From assembly GCF_019578655.1 (NCBI RefSeq), contig NC_063258.1:16310802-16374801 (forward strand): a DNA stretch of 64,000 bases, in the 5' to 3' direction. Positions 9,391 to 22,035 of this stretch are shown in pieces (positions within the stretch are counted from its first letter, which is position 1; each line of letters starts with the position of its first letter). The notes below the pieces were generated by a model, which saw only the letters and a program-made list of their open reading frames with translations, searched no databases and was not told the DNA's origin. A program made the translations under genes and the position numbers. This DNA is from Ricinus communis (lineage: Eukaryota > Streptophyta > Magnoliopsida > Malpighiales > Euphorbiaceae).

Positions 9391-10030
9391 ACTAGAGAGG
9401 TAAGAATGATAAAGGATACACAACTAAAAAGTCACAACAATCTATTGAAGGAACCCTTAGCTATCAATCAACAATCAACAAAGTTACAATGTTCAAAACA
9501 ATAAGTCCTTGCAAGAACTTAGAAGGAGAACACTCTCAAGTATCAAATTATAATCAAAGTTAAAGTCTTACAAGATGATTAACCCTTAAGTATTTATAGT
9601 GAATACTTAGGGTTTAAACAAACTAATGAGTGTTGTGCCAAATGTAAAGGGTGGCCCATACTTAGAATTAATCTAATAAATATAACTAGAGGCCCAAACT
9701 AAACAAGTAATGAAAAGGCCCAAAGATATAGAGTTTTAAAGTAATAAAACACTCAAGGGCCAAAATACATAAAAGTTAAATAAGTAGTAGTTTCAGTCCA
9801 AGGGAAATTAATAAAGAGTCAAGCTTCTTGAAGCCCATTCTCATTAACTTGAATCATCAAGACACAATCTGGCTCATTAGGCTTATTTGAGACTTGTTCT
9901 TCCATAATGTGAGTTGTCACTAAGGCTTGAGCGAATAAGGCCACTGCATCCTTAATCTTCTTGGCTCTTACTCTTGTGATTGGACCACTCCCCATATATA
10001 GAGGATCTTGCTTCGATGGGTTTGTAAAGC
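9391..10030 (-). repeat. 5' LTR of element B (borders approximate)
   Basis: On the minus strand this segment carries a TATA box (9,591-9,598) and, upstream of it, a coding remnant reading GPITRVRAKKIKDAVALFAQ. That is the same kind of pol-tail motif that lies inside the LTR of element A. The right border is set where the 1-kb repeat sequence begins (about 10,030). The left border is a guess based on the transition to the leader. Confidence 0.6.
9591..9598 (-). promoter_or_regulatory. TATA box in the LTR of element B
   Basis: The minus strand reads CACTATAAATACTTAAGGG, a good TATA match in the expected orientation for leftward transcription into gag. Confidence 0.55.
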
Positions 10031-10256
10031 ACTAGGATCTCCATCACAAGGATTGGCATAAGGAATTATGGGAATGCAATTGATAAGTTTGACCAATCGC
10101 ATTGGGGTGTGATTTGATGATTTGGTAAGATGAGATACAAATCCACACGCGTAAAGGAGAAATCATGTTGTTTTCAATTAATCTAAGTAGGAATGCATGC
10201 GTTTTGATTTTTGGGATGCATATAATTATGTAATTTGGGCCGGGGTGTTATGAGGT
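10031..10256 (-). repeat. Inverted partial copy of the 1-kb unit at the array start
   Basis: From 10,031 the bases read as the reverse complement of the unit's middle (for example CTCCATCACAAGGATTGGCA and AATTTGGGCCGGGGTGTTA). At about 10,256 the forward orientation begins abruptly at CATAAGAAGAGACTAG, which is not the neighbouring part of the unit. Confidence 0.75.
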
Positions 10257-13200
10257 ATGCCCATAAGAAGAGACTAGAAGTTAAATATGAATAAATAAAT
10301 AAATAAAGATTAATAAACTAAAATCAAATTAAGAACAAGAGAGGAGTTGACTGGACAATAACTCTCGTAGCCTTAAATTTTATGGCCAGCTTAATAAAAA
10401 TAAGGGTAAAATTGTTGTGGGCCTACCTAAAAATACTCCTATCTAAATTATTTAATTATATGCATTTCAAGATCAAAGTACTCGAATTTCAGCTTGTATT
10501 ACGCTTGAATTAATAAAAATAACCTGATTTCTCCCTTACGGCCTTTCGGATTTATGTCTCTGCTTGATCACCAAGCTAAGTGCTAATGCCACTAGTCAAG
10601 CTTGTTAATTGCGTTGCCATGATTTCTTACGCCTAAACTTGCTATCAAGAGTTGCTCGTGTGTTCAGAGGGAAGAAGGAAGGATGAAGATTCTAATGGTG
10701 CAAATCCCGAGTCAAAAGATTTGGGCATGCCTCTATTCTTGGTGTTCCCTCTTTCCTCCCGAAAGATTCCTCAATGATAATTTGGAGAATGATATCGATA
10801 CGATCAACTAATTTTCTTTCTTCCCATTCCTCTAAGCATTGGATCGGTGCCTATGATTGCCGCTTCCACCTACTTTCACTTAACACTCGTGTTTATGCTC
10901 CCATATAAAACTAAACCAACATACTAGATAGAGAATAGAAAGAGAGACACAAAAGAAATAAAAAAGGGAATATAGGTACGATTTCAGGATCCGATAAGGA
11001 AAGAAATCACATGTTCTTTGTTCTCTTCCATGTGGCTAAGCATAAGGATCAAATTGAGTTGATTTAAACACAAGCGTAAACAAAGAACACAAGAGAAAGG
11101 AATGATGTAAGGGATAAGTCTATGCCTTTCGCTCACGTGTTGATAAGTCCACAAATTTCTTGAAAGAACCCATAACTTGATTTCCTACAAGGTAGAAAAC
11201 TGAAATAATATGCTCATTAGCCTCAAGTATTCGGTTGCTTGCGATTTTATAGTACGAAAGCCCTCATCCTATAGGAAGAAGAGGCTAGAAGCTAAATATA
11301 AATAAATAAATAAATATTAATAAACTAAAGTCAAATCAAGAACAAGACAAGAGTTGACTGGCAACAAGTCTTGTAGTCTTAAATTTTATAAGCCAACTTA
11401 ATAAAAATAAGGGTAAAATAGTGTGGGCCTACCTAAAAACACTCATACCCGAATTATTTCATTATATGCATTTCAACATCAAAGCGCTCGAATTTTGGCT
11501 TGTATTAGGCTTGGACTAATCGAAAACAACCTAATTTCTCCTTTACGGCGTGGATTTACATCTCTCCTGCTTGATCATCAAGCTAACCCCTAAAGCCATG
11601 GTCAAGCTTGTTAATTACATTCCCATAATTCCTTATGCCTAACCTTGCGTCATCAAGAGTCCTCGTGCCCGGAGGAATAAGGAAGGATGAAGATCCTAAT
11701 GGTACAAATCACGAGTTAGAATATTTGGGCATGCCTCCGTTCGTGAGCGTTTATTTCATCTATAAGATTTCTCCATGACCCTTGAAGAATGATATCAATA
11801 CATGATCAACAAATTTCCTTTTTCGCATTTGTTAAAGCATTGGATCGGTGCCTATAATTCTTGCTTCCATGCGTATTCACATGACACTCGTGTTTATGCT
11901 CCCCATATAAAACAAAACTAACATACTATATAGAGATTAGAAAGAGAGATACAAAAGAAACAAACAAAATGAGAATATAGGTAATATTTTAGATCTGATA
12001 AGGAAAGAAATCACAAGTTCTTTATTCTCTTCCATATGGCTAAGCGTAAGGATCAAATCGAATTGATTCAAACACAAGCATCAATAAGAACACAAGAGAA
12101 AGGTAGCACAAGTGTTGATAAGTCCACAAATTTCTTGAAAGAACACAATTTGATTTCTGAAGGTAGAAAACTGAAATAATAAGCTCATTAGCCTCAAGTA
12201 TTCGGTTGCGTGTGGTTTTATAGTGGGAAAGCCCTCATTCTATAAGAAGAAGAGACTAGAAGCTAAATATGAATAAATAAATAAATAAAGATTAATAAAC
12301 TAAAATGAAGAACTATAGAGGTGGTGGGCAACAACTCTCGTAGTCCTAAATTTTATAAGTTAGCTTAACAAAATAAGGATAAATTGGTGCGCCTATATAA
12401 AATACTCCGACCCAAATCACTTTATTATATGCATTTCAAACATCAAGCTGTGAATTCATTTGTATTACGCTTGGATTAATCCAAAACAACATGATTTCTC
12501 CCTTGACACATGGATTTACATCTCTCACGCTTGATCATCAAGCTAAGCCCTAATGCCACTAGTCAACCTTGTTAATTGCATTCCCATGATTCCTTACGCC
12601 CAACTTTGCATCATCGAGTCCACGTGCCTAGAGGAAGAAGAAATGATGGAGATCCTAATGGTGAAAATCTTGAGTCATAAATATTTGGAGGGGCCTTGAT
12701 TCTCGGTGTTCTCTCTTTCCTTTAAAAGATTCATCCAGCGATCATTTGGAGAATGATATCAATACACGATGAACTAATTTTATTTCTTTGCAATTGTTGA
12801 AGCATTAGATCGGTGCCTATGATTTCCCACTTCCATGCACTTTCATTGAACACTTGTGTTTGCTCCCTATATAAAACCAAACAACCATGCTAGATAGATT
12901 AAAAGAAAGACACAAGAAAAATAAAAAATGAGAATATAGGTAGGATTTGAGATCCGATAAGGAAAGAAATCACATGTTCTTTGTTCTCTTTCACATACGA
13001 TCGAGCATAAGGATCAAGTCAAATTGATTTAAACACAAGTGTAGAGAAAGAACATAAAGACAAGAAAGGAAAGGACGTGAGGAATAAGTCTATGTTCGCT
13101 CCTCCAACATGCAAAGGTTACGGAGATGTGGAGTGCAATAAGTCTTTCTCCATACTTATTTCTAACTAAGTCAATTGAAAATGACATCGGCTGAATAAGG

Positions 13201-13843
13201 TCTTAGTATGGATTCTAGGTAATCCAATAAAGTCCACAAATTTTTGAAAGAACCCACTCATTAGCCTCAAGTATTCGGTTGCTTGTAGTTTTATAGTGTG
13301 AAAGCCCTCATTCCATAGGAAGAAGAGGCTAGAAGCTAAATATAAATAAATAAATAAATAAATATTAATAAACTAAAGTCAAATTAAGAACAAGAGAGGA
13401 GTTGGTGAGCAACAACTCTCGTAGTCTTAATTTTATGAGCGAGCTTAATAAAAATAAGAGTAAATTAGTGTAGGCCTACCTAATAAAACTCCTAACCCAA
13501 ATTACCTCATTATATGCATTTCCCAACATCAAAGCGCTCGAATTTCAAGCTTGTATTGATAGTTGGATTAATCGAAAACAACATGATTTCTCACATATGC
13601 ACTTGGATTTCACGTCTCTCCTGCTTGATCACCATGCTAAACCCTAATGACACCTCAATCTTGTTAATTGTATTCCCATTATTCCTTACGCCCACCCTTG
13701 TCATCATGAGTCCTCGTGCCTGAGGAATAAGGAAGGATGAAGATACTAATGGTGCAAATCCTAAATTAGAATATTTGGGCGTCTTTGCGATTCTCGACAT
13801 TCCCTCTTTCCTTTAAAAGATTCCTCCACGATCATTCAAAAGA

Positions 13844-13848
13844 ATGAT
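13844..13848. repeat. Target-site duplication of solo LTR 1, left (ATGAT)
   Basis: ATGAT directly before the TGATACAA terminus, repeated at 14,775-14,779. Removing the insertion restores GAATGATATCAATAC, a normal stretch of the 1-kb unit. Confidence 0.88.
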
Positions 13849-14774
13849 TGATACAAACCAAACTAGCATAATGATCCTACTCCAACAGGGAGTCTTGATG
13901 ATGTAAATCCTACTAACTCAAGGAATCCTAATCAAATAAGGAGTCATGACTCGACTAGGAATCATAATCCTGTAAGGAGTCCTAATGATATTAGGAGTTC
14001 AAGCAACGAAAGGAATCTTAATTCAACTAGGAATCCTAATTTAACTAGGAATCCTAGTTCGATTCAAATTGCAAGTCAATGAGCTTATCCAAGACATTTA
14101 GGCTAAGGACACATCAAGGCTTGAAGAATTGGATTTAAGTTCAAGGCTCGTTAATCTAATTCAGTTTATTAGGCTTGAATGAGCTAGGGCATGAATTGGA
14201 ATATATAAAGATTTTGGGGCTAACTTAGCTTATGTTTTGAGGCCCATTTATATGACTTATGTAAACTAGGGTTTTGTTTCTTATTTTGGGTGGCCACATA
14301 TGTAGTTTAACCTAATTAGGACTTTGTTTAAGTTATCTCTTTTTAGTTAGGAAGGTTATCTTTATCCTCGAACATATGTAAATCTTTATTAGTTAAGATT
14401 TAGGATTTTCTAAGGCCTATATAAGGCTAGTATCGAACTTTGATGTAATGAATTAAAATGTCGGAAGTTGAAGTTGAAGTTAAAAATTAAATGGTAATTG
14501 GTATTTTTACCTTAAAGCTTGTTTGCTTTGTTTTTGTGTTCTTATGCGAATGCATCCTTAAGAAAATTCAAGTAGATTAAACATCTTCTTGTAAGGAGTG
14601 TTTGAAATTGGGATTTAGGAAAAGTTTTCTAAATTCTAATTCTTAATCATCTTTTAAGTAATCTGTTTTCTAACCTTTCTTAGGGGTTGAACCGAATTGG
14701 TTCTTAGGGTTTTCATGTTAATGTGTTGTAATTGAAAAAGAGTTCTCAAGCTTAATCATGAAGGTTCCATATCA
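13849..14774 (+). mobile_element. Solo LTR 1, same family as element A
   Basis: A 926-bp segment starts TGATACAAACC and ends GGTTCCATATCA, is flanked by ATGAT on both sides, and has no internal retroelement sequence. Its second half closely follows the LTR of element A: a TATA box, GTTTGCTTTGTTTTTGTGTT, and the shared end. Its first part has short subrepeats of the form AGGAATCCTAAT (13,915-14,060). Solo LTRs arise when the two LTRs of an element recombine and delete everything between them. Confidence 0.9.
14418..14424 (+). promoter_or_regulatory. TATA box in solo LTR 1
   Basis: GGCCTATATAAGGCTAGTA, identical in context to element A. Confidence 0.6.
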
Positions 14775-14779
14775 ATGAT
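14775..14779. repeat. Target-site duplication of solo LTR 1, right (ATGAT)
   Basis: Second copy of ATGAT, followed by normal unit sequence ATCAATACATGATC. Confidence 0.88.
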
Positions 14780-16253
14780 ATCAATACATGATCAACAAAA
14801 CACAAAAGAAGGGAAGAACGTAAGCAATAAGTCTATGCTCATGACGTGAGTGTTGATAAGTCCATAAAGCTCTTGAAAGAACCTAAAACTTGATTTCCTA
14901 CAAGGTAGAAAATTGAAATAATATGTTCATTAGGCTTAAGTATTCTATTGCATGTGCTTTTATAGTTTGAAAGTCCTCATTCCATAAGAATAAAAACTAG
15001 AATCTAAATATGAATAAATAAAGAAAGAAAGATGAATAAAGTGAAGTCAAATCAAGAATAAGAAAGGAGTTGATTGGTCAACAACTCTTGTAGTTCCAAA
15101 TTTTATGAGCCAGCTTAACAGAAACAAAAGGAAATTTGCGTGTGTCTACCTAATAACATTCGATCCAAATTACTTCATTATATGAATCCCAAACATAAAA
15201 CTCTCACATTCTCGCTTGTATTACACTTGGATTTATTGAAAATAACATGACTTCTCCCTTACGGCATGGATTTACATCTCGTCCGCTTGATCATCAAATT
15301 TGGGACTACGAGTTGTTAACCAGTCCTTACGGCAATCCTTATGTCATAAGGGGTCCTCGTACCTTGAGGAATAAGGAATAATGGAGATCCCAAATTATAT
15401 GAACCAGCTTAACGAAAATAAGGGAAAATTCATGTGGGCTAACTAATAACACTCCAAACCAAATTACTTAATTATATGCCTCCCAAAGATCAAAGCGCTC
15501 GAATTCTTGATTATATTATGCTTGGATTCATTGATAACATTATGATTTCTCTCTTACGCGCATGTATTTACGTCTCATCTTGCTTGATCTTAAAGCTAAG
15601 CCCCAATGCCAACTTGGTCAAGCTTATCAATTGTGTTTCCATGATTCCTTAAACCAATCCTTGTGTCATCATGTGTGCCTAGAGGAATAAGGAATGATAG
15701 AGATCCTAATGGCGCAAATCCTGAATCGGAATATTTGTTTATGCTTGATTCTCATCATTCCCTCTTTTCTCTAAAGATTTGTCTGCGATAATTCGAAGAA
15801 TGATATTAGTACTCGGATCAACTAATTTTCTTTCTTTGCATTTGTCTAAGCATTGGATCGGTGTCTATAATTGCCGTTTCCATGTGCTTTTCTTAAGAGT
15901 GGTGTTTATGCTCCCCAAATAAAATCAAACCATCATACTAGATAAAGAGCGATTGACTAATCAATAACTCTCGTAGTCCTAAATTTTCTAAGCTAGAATA
16001 AGCGAAAACAGTGGAAAATTCATGTAGGCATACCTAATAACATCTCGGCCAAAAGTACATAACTATATATGTCACAAACATCAAGACGCATACATTCCCA
16101 CTTGGATTAATCGAAGCAACATGATTTCACGTGTGAATTTGTGTCTCGTCCTACTAGCCCAATGCCACATGTTAAGCTCATCAATTGCATTCCCATGATT
16201 CCTTACACCAATCCTTGTGTCACTAGGAGTCCTCATGTCTAAAGGAAGATGGA

Positions 16254-16258
16254 ATGAT
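16254..16258. repeat. Target-site duplication of solo LTR 2, left (ATGAT)
   Basis: ATGAT precedes TGATATGGAACC and is repeated at 17,295-17,299. Removing the LTR restores GAATGATGGAGAT of the 1-kb unit. Confidence 0.87.
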
Positions 16259-17294
16259 TGATATGGAACCTCCATGAATAAGCTTGAGAACCCCTAACAC
16301 ATTAACATAAAACCCCAAGAACCAATTCGGTTTAACCCCAAGAAAGTTAAAAGATAGATTCTTATAAAGATGATCAAGAATTATAACCTAAGGAAAACTA
16401 AGTCCCTTAAACCCAAATTCCAAGTAGATCAACTCCTTGATAAGTAAGGCCATTCAAACAAGAACATAAACCTAACCTATATCAAAGTTAAACCATATGC
16501 ATTAGATTTCAAAGATCTAAGGCATGGAAACCTAACCTTCAGATATTAAATTATCAAATCTAAGGCATTAAGAAGATGCCACAATTTAGTATGGATCCTA
16601 AATTGATAAGTCGAATTTGAACGCATACAAATAATGAATTGCTTGATAAGTTCGAAATAGCTCTAAACAAGAACTAAGAATAGAGTATAAACTCACAAAA
16701 TATATTAATCATTAATCAACCAATGAACTTGAAAATTCATACTAGGCTTCAGTAGCCTTTAGAAACCCTAATTCTAAGCTATTAAACATTCTAACTAAGA
16801 AAGATAACTAAAACAATGCCTAATACTCCTAAAATACTATGTAAGCGCCCTTTAGGAGTAAGAAGCCCTAGTTTCTTTAAGTCATTACACACGGGCCATC
16901 TTTGTGGAGCTAATTAGGCCCAAACTTCAATGTGCTCCTTTATGTTCATTAAGCTCATATTAAATTTATTCAAGTCTAATAAACTGAATTAGATTAATAA
17001 GCCTTGAATTTGAATCCAACTCTTCAAGCCTTGATGTGTCCTTAGCCCAAATGTCTTGAATAAGCCCATCGAGCTTCTTTTATCTCCTTAGCCTTGGACT
17101 TTGTAATTGGGTCTCCATGGATGTGAAGTGGATCTTGAATCCTAGTTCGATTAGGATTCCCAATGTCATTTGAATTCTTGAATCCTAGTTAGAGTAGGAT
17201 TCCTTGTCGAATAGGTTTCTTTCGACTGGTAGGATTTGCATCATTAGAATTCCTTGTTCGAGTAGGATTTCTTGTGCTAGATGGGTTCTTATCA
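16259..17294 (-). mobile_element. Solo LTR 2, same family, opposite orientation
   Basis: On the minus strand it begins TGATAAGAACCCATCTAGCA and ends GGTTCCATATCA, like solo LTR 1 and element A. Length is 1,036 bp. It contains the AGGATTC-type subrepeats (17,150-17,280) and the GGCCCAAACTTC stretch seen in the family, but the TATA box is degenerate. No internal region is present. It inserted at a different place in the 1-kb unit from solo LTR 1. Confidence 0.88.
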
Positions 17295-17299
17295 ATGAT
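17295..17299. repeat. Target-site duplication of solo LTR 2, right (ATGAT)
   Basis: Second ATGAT, followed by GGAGATTCCAATGGTCC of the host unit. Confidence 0.87.
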
Positions 17300-20200
17300 G
17301 GAGATTCCAATGGTCCAAAATCTTCAATTGTAATATTAGGGTGTGCCTTGATTCCAAATCTAGGTTTGCTAGTGCTGCTCTTCATAAGTCCACAAAGTTC
17401 TTTCAAGAATGCATAACTTGATTTCCGTATGGTAGAAACTAAAATAATATGCTCACTAGCCTCAAGTATTTTGTTGCATGTAGTTTTATAGTATTAAAGC
17501 CCTAATTCCATATGAAGAAGAAATAAGAAGCTAAATATGAATAAATAAATAAAGAAGGATGAAAAATTAAAGTCAAACTAAGAGCCTGGGAGAGGAGGCA
17601 TCGGTGTGACTCTTGTTGTCCCAATTTTATGGAGACATTTAACAAAAGCGGAAATCTGCAAGGACCTACCTAATAACAACCTTGACCTAAATTACTTCTT
17701 TATATGCATCCTAGCCATCAAAACCCTTGCATTCCCACTAGTATTACACTCGAATTAATCAAAACCCATATGATTTCGACTATCGTGCATGGGTTTATGT
17801 TTTGTCTTGCTTGATTATCAAGCTAAGCCCTAGTATTACCAGTCAAGCTTGTCAATTGCATTCCTATGATTCCTTACACCAATCCTTATATCATTAGAAG
17901 TCCTTATGCCTAAAGGAGCATGGAATGATGGAGATCCTAATGGTCCAAATCTTGAATTGGAGTATTTGGCTGATTCAAATCTAGCAGATCTTGATAAGTC
18001 CACAAAGTTCTTACAAGGATGCATAACTTGATTTCTAAAGGGTAGAAAACTAAAATATTATTCTTACTAGGCTCAAATATTCGGTTGCATGTAGTTTTTA
18101 TAGTGTGAAAGTCTTAATTCCATATGAAGAAGAAATAAGAAGCTAAATATGAATAAATAAATAAATAAGGATGAATAAACTAAAGTCAAATCAAGAACCG
18201 GAGAGGAGTTTAACGTCAACGGCTCTCGTTGTCTTAAATTTTGTGAGCCGAGTTAAGAAAGCAAGGGGAATCTGCAAGGGCATACCTTATAACAACCCGA
18301 CCCAAATTACTTCTTTATATGCATCCTAGACATCAAAACACTCGCATTCCCATCTCACTATCGCTCATGGATTTACATTTCATCTTGCTTGATTATCAAG
18401 CTAAGCCCCAATATTATCGGTCAAGCTTGTCAATTGCATCCTTATGATTTCTTACGCCAATCCCTCGCCATCAGGGAGTCTTCATGCCTAGAGGTACAAG
18501 GAACAAGCCTCAATTCTCATCGTTCCATTTTCCTCCAAAAGTTTTATTTGTAATCATTCGAACAATGATATCAATACTCGATCAACTAGTTTTCTTTAAC
18601 TAGTTTTCTTTCTTCGCATTAGTCCAAGTATTGAATCAATGCCTATGATTGCCACTTCCATGAGCTTTCTCTCAACAATCGTGTTTATGCTCCCTAGATA
18701 AAACCAAACTATCATACTAGAGAAAGAGGAGTTGATTGGTCAACAACTCTCATAGTCCCAAATTTTATGAGCTCGGATTAACAAAACTAGGGGAAAATTT
18801 ATATGGGCATACCTAATAACATTCGGTCCAAGATACATAATTCTATGCATCCTAGACATCAAAACACATGCATTCCACTTGAATTAGTAATCGAAAGCAA
18901 CATGATTTCTCCGTTATGCGCGTGGATTTGCGTCTTGTCTGCTACATCATCAAGTCAAGCCATAATGCCATCGATCAAGCTTGTCAATTATATTTATGCC
19001 GCCAAATAAAACCAAACCATCAAACTAGACAGGAGATTAGATAGTGTGGAATAAAAGAAAGCGAACAAAAGGAGAACATATGAGGGATTTTGGATCTGAT
19101 AAGGAAACAAATTAGAAGTTCTTTATTTTCTTCCATACAGCTAAGCTGAATTGACTTAAATACAAGAATCGAAAAAGAACACAAAAGAAAGAAAGGATGT
19201 AGGCGATAAGTCTATGTTCGCTAACTTAACACAAATAAGGGAGACTTAGTCTAAGCCTACCTAATAATACTCCGACCCAAATTTCTTCTTTATAGGCAGC
19301 CCTAACTTCAAAATGCTCACACTGCGCTTGTATTACGCTTAGATTTCATGGTTTCTCCCTTACGAGCATAGATATATGTCTCGTCCTACTTGATCATCAA
19401 GCTAAGCACAATGCCATCGGTCAAGCTTGTCAATTAAGTTCCTATGATTCTTTACGTCAATCCTTGTGTCATCAGAAGTCATCGTGCCTAAAGGAACAAG
19501 GAATGATGGAGATTCCAATGGTGCAAGTCACGCATCGGAATATTTAGCGTGCCTCGATTCTCATTGTTCCTACTTGCCTCTAAAAGATTTGTCATTATCA
19601 TTTGGAGAATGATATCAATACATGATCAACTAATTTTCTATCTTCTCATTTGTCTAAGCATTAGATTGGCGCCTATGATTCTGCTTCCGTGCTTTCACTC
19701 AAAACTCGTACTTATGCTCCCTAAATAAAATAAAACCATTATATTAGATGGAGATTGAAAGAGGCATAAAACAAACGAATAAAATGAGAAAAAGGTAAGA
19801 TTTCGGATCCAATAAGGAAAGAAATCACAAGTTCTTTGTTCTCTTCTATATAGCTAAGCGTAATGATCAAATCAAATTCATTTAGACACAAAGGCGGATA
19901 AAAGAACACAAAAGAATGAAAGAACGTGAGTGATAAGTCTATGTTCATAGTGTGAATATTGATAAGTTCACAAAGTTCTTGAAAAACCGATCACTTGATT
20001 TCCCTCAAGTTATTACACTGAAATAATATGCTAACTTGCCTCAAGTAGCATGCAGTTTTTATATTTTGAAGCCCTCATTCCATAAGTAAAAGAAACTAGA
20101 AGAAAATTTGAATAAATAAATAAAGAAATATGGATAAACTAAAGTCAAATCAAGAACTAGAGTAGTTGACTTGGCAACAACTCATGATTCGAATTTTATG

Positions 20201-20320
20201 AGCCAACTTAACAAAAATAAGGATAAACTAGCATGGGCCTACCTATGCTTGGATTAATTGAAAACAACATGATTTCTCCTTACACGAATGGATTTACGTA
20301 TCCTCCCGCTTAATTATCTA

Positions 20321-20920
20321 GGAATCATGAGAACGTAATTGACAAGCTTGACCAGATGGTATTGAGGCTTGACTTGATGATCAAGCGATGCGAATCCACA
20401 CTCATAAGGAAGAAATCATGTTGCTTTCGATTAATACAAGCGGGAATGCATGCATTTTGATGTTTAAGAGGCATATAATGAAGTAAATTGGGCCGAGTGT
20501 TATTATATGCATGCAGCGAAATTAACCTTATTTCCATTAAGGAAGCATGGGTACATAATTGACAAGCTTCACTGCTGGCATTTGAGCATGACTTCATGAT
20601 CAAGCAGGATGAGAGGTAAATCCAAGCGTGTGATGGAGAAATCATGTTACTTCCGGTTAATCTAAGCGAGAATGCACACATTTTGTTGTTTGGGATGTAT
20701 ATAATGATGTAATTTGGGCCGAACTTTAGCTTATTCATCTTTTTTTATTTATTTATTCATATTTAGCTTCTAGTTTCTTCTTCTTATGGAATGAGGACTT
20801 TTGCACTATGAAAATCGCATGCAACCGAATATTTGAGGCTAGTGAGCATATTATTTTAGTCTCCTATCTTGCAGAGAAATAAGTTATGGGTTCTTTCAAG
20901 ATGTTTATGGACTTATGAAG
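20321..20920 (-). repeat. Inverted segment within the 1-kb repeat array
   Basis: Two partial units lie in reverse orientation: GTAATTGACAAGCTTGACC at 20,335 and again, diverged, at 20,557. After them comes the reversed A/T landmark (TTATTTATTTATTCATATTT at about 20,745) and reversed TATGGGTTCTTTCAAGA. Forward orientation resumes at about 20,921 with CTCGTACCTAATAACACC. Neither border falls at a natural unit end. Confidence 0.75.
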
Positions 20921-21375
20921 ACTCGTACCTAATAACACCTCGAACCAAATGACATAATTACATGTGTCCCAAACATCAAAATGTATGCATTCCCTTGGAT
21001 TAATCGTGACAATATGATTTCTTCTTTCACGCATGTGGATGTCTCGTATAAGTAAGTCACACCCTAATGCCACCAATCAAGCATGTCAATTGTATCGATT
21101 CTTATGATTGTCGTTTCCATGCGCTTTCAATCAACACTCGATATATGCTCCCTAAATAAAACCAAAACATTAAACTAGGCGGATATTAGATTCGGTGGAA
21201 CAAAAGAAATGAACAGAATGAGAACATAGGTGGGATTTCATATTTGATAAGGAAAGAAATCACAAGTTCTTTATTCTCTTCCATACAGCTATGCAAAAGG
21301 ATCAAATTGAATTGACTTAAACACAAGGGTCGACAAAGAACAAAAAAGAAAGGAAGGACGTAAGTGATAAGTCTT

Positions 21376-22035
21376 TGTGGGATTGGGCTTAATCAAAACA
21401 ATGGGTCTCAAGATACTCTTATCAACTTAATCCAACATATGGAAGCATGACTAAAACAATATAAGCCCCAGATAATCAAGTCAAGCTATTTGGAGTCTAA
21501 TACTAAAGAACGGGCCGCATATCACATATTACTTAAGCCCAATTGTCATGTTATTATATGGGCGTGGCTTGGACGAATTGTTAGGAGTTTTTGTTCATTT
21601 AAAGAAGTCTTTTAATAGTTAGAAGTCTTGTTTTAAGTTATCCTTTTAGTTTAGGAGTTCTATTCCTAGTATTATTGTTATTTGCTTCCTTATCATTATA
21701 GAATTAGATTTCTTTAAGGCCTATATAAGCTATTACGAATTTCTATGTAAAGGGAGTTATTGAATATTGATTATTTTGGAGTTAATTCTCTTCTTTTGTT
21801 TTTTATGAACTAGTTGAATTTATCAAGTGAAGGCTTAGTAGTTTACAAACTTAGTTTAATCTAAACTTTTGGTTATGTTAGACAACCTTTAATTCTTTAT
21901 AATTAAGGTTCTTAAGTACAAGTTATTTAAGGGTCTTGTTAGGAGTTAGATTTTCTTTGCTTGATTAAGTGAACGATCCTTGGTGAAGACATCAACCGAA
22001 TACGAGTTTGGTAAAAGCTAGCCATGTTCGTGTCA
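21376..22035 (+). mobile_element. LTR-like insertion of a different family, borders approximate
   Basis: Sequence foreign to the 1-kb unit starts at TGTGGGATTGGGCTTAATC and ends near TTCGTGTCA. It carries a TATA box (GGCCTATATAAGC, about 21,722) followed by the T-rich, R/U5-like stretch common in LTRs here. The flanking unit parts do not abut when it is removed, and I see no clear target-site duplication, so the site has been rearranged. It may be a solo LTR. Confidence 0.55.

Larger units (their letters stand above)
1..10030 (-). mobile_element. Ty3/Gypsy LTR retrotransposon B, minus strand, cut by left edge and split by element A
   Basis: Read on the minus strand from right to left, the pieces are: an LTR (about 10,030-9,391), leader, gag with a zinc knuckle, protease, a Lys/Glu-rich linker, the N-terminal half of RT, the inserted element A, then the C-terminal half of RT, RNase H and the start of integrase at the window edge. 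This is the Ty3/Gypsy order. The two halves of RT resume exactly across the insertion once one copy of the 5-bp duplication is removed. All coding parts carry stops and frameshifts. The far LTR lies outside the window, so total length is unknown. The LTR boundaries are approximate because I could not find a convincing primer-binding site. Confidence 0.85.

Noticed and set aside
13591..13800. Minus-strand ORFs with a shared RIGVRNHGNAID-like peptide in several 1-kb units (also near 16,081, 17,836 and 22,294)
   Set aside because: The similarity is explained by the DNA repeat. Frames are broken at different places in each unit and no unit has a complete ORF.
20325..20738. 137-codon minus-strand ORF
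   Set aside because: It spans two inverted partial 1-kb units and has no counterpart in the other units, so it arose by chance at a rearrangement.
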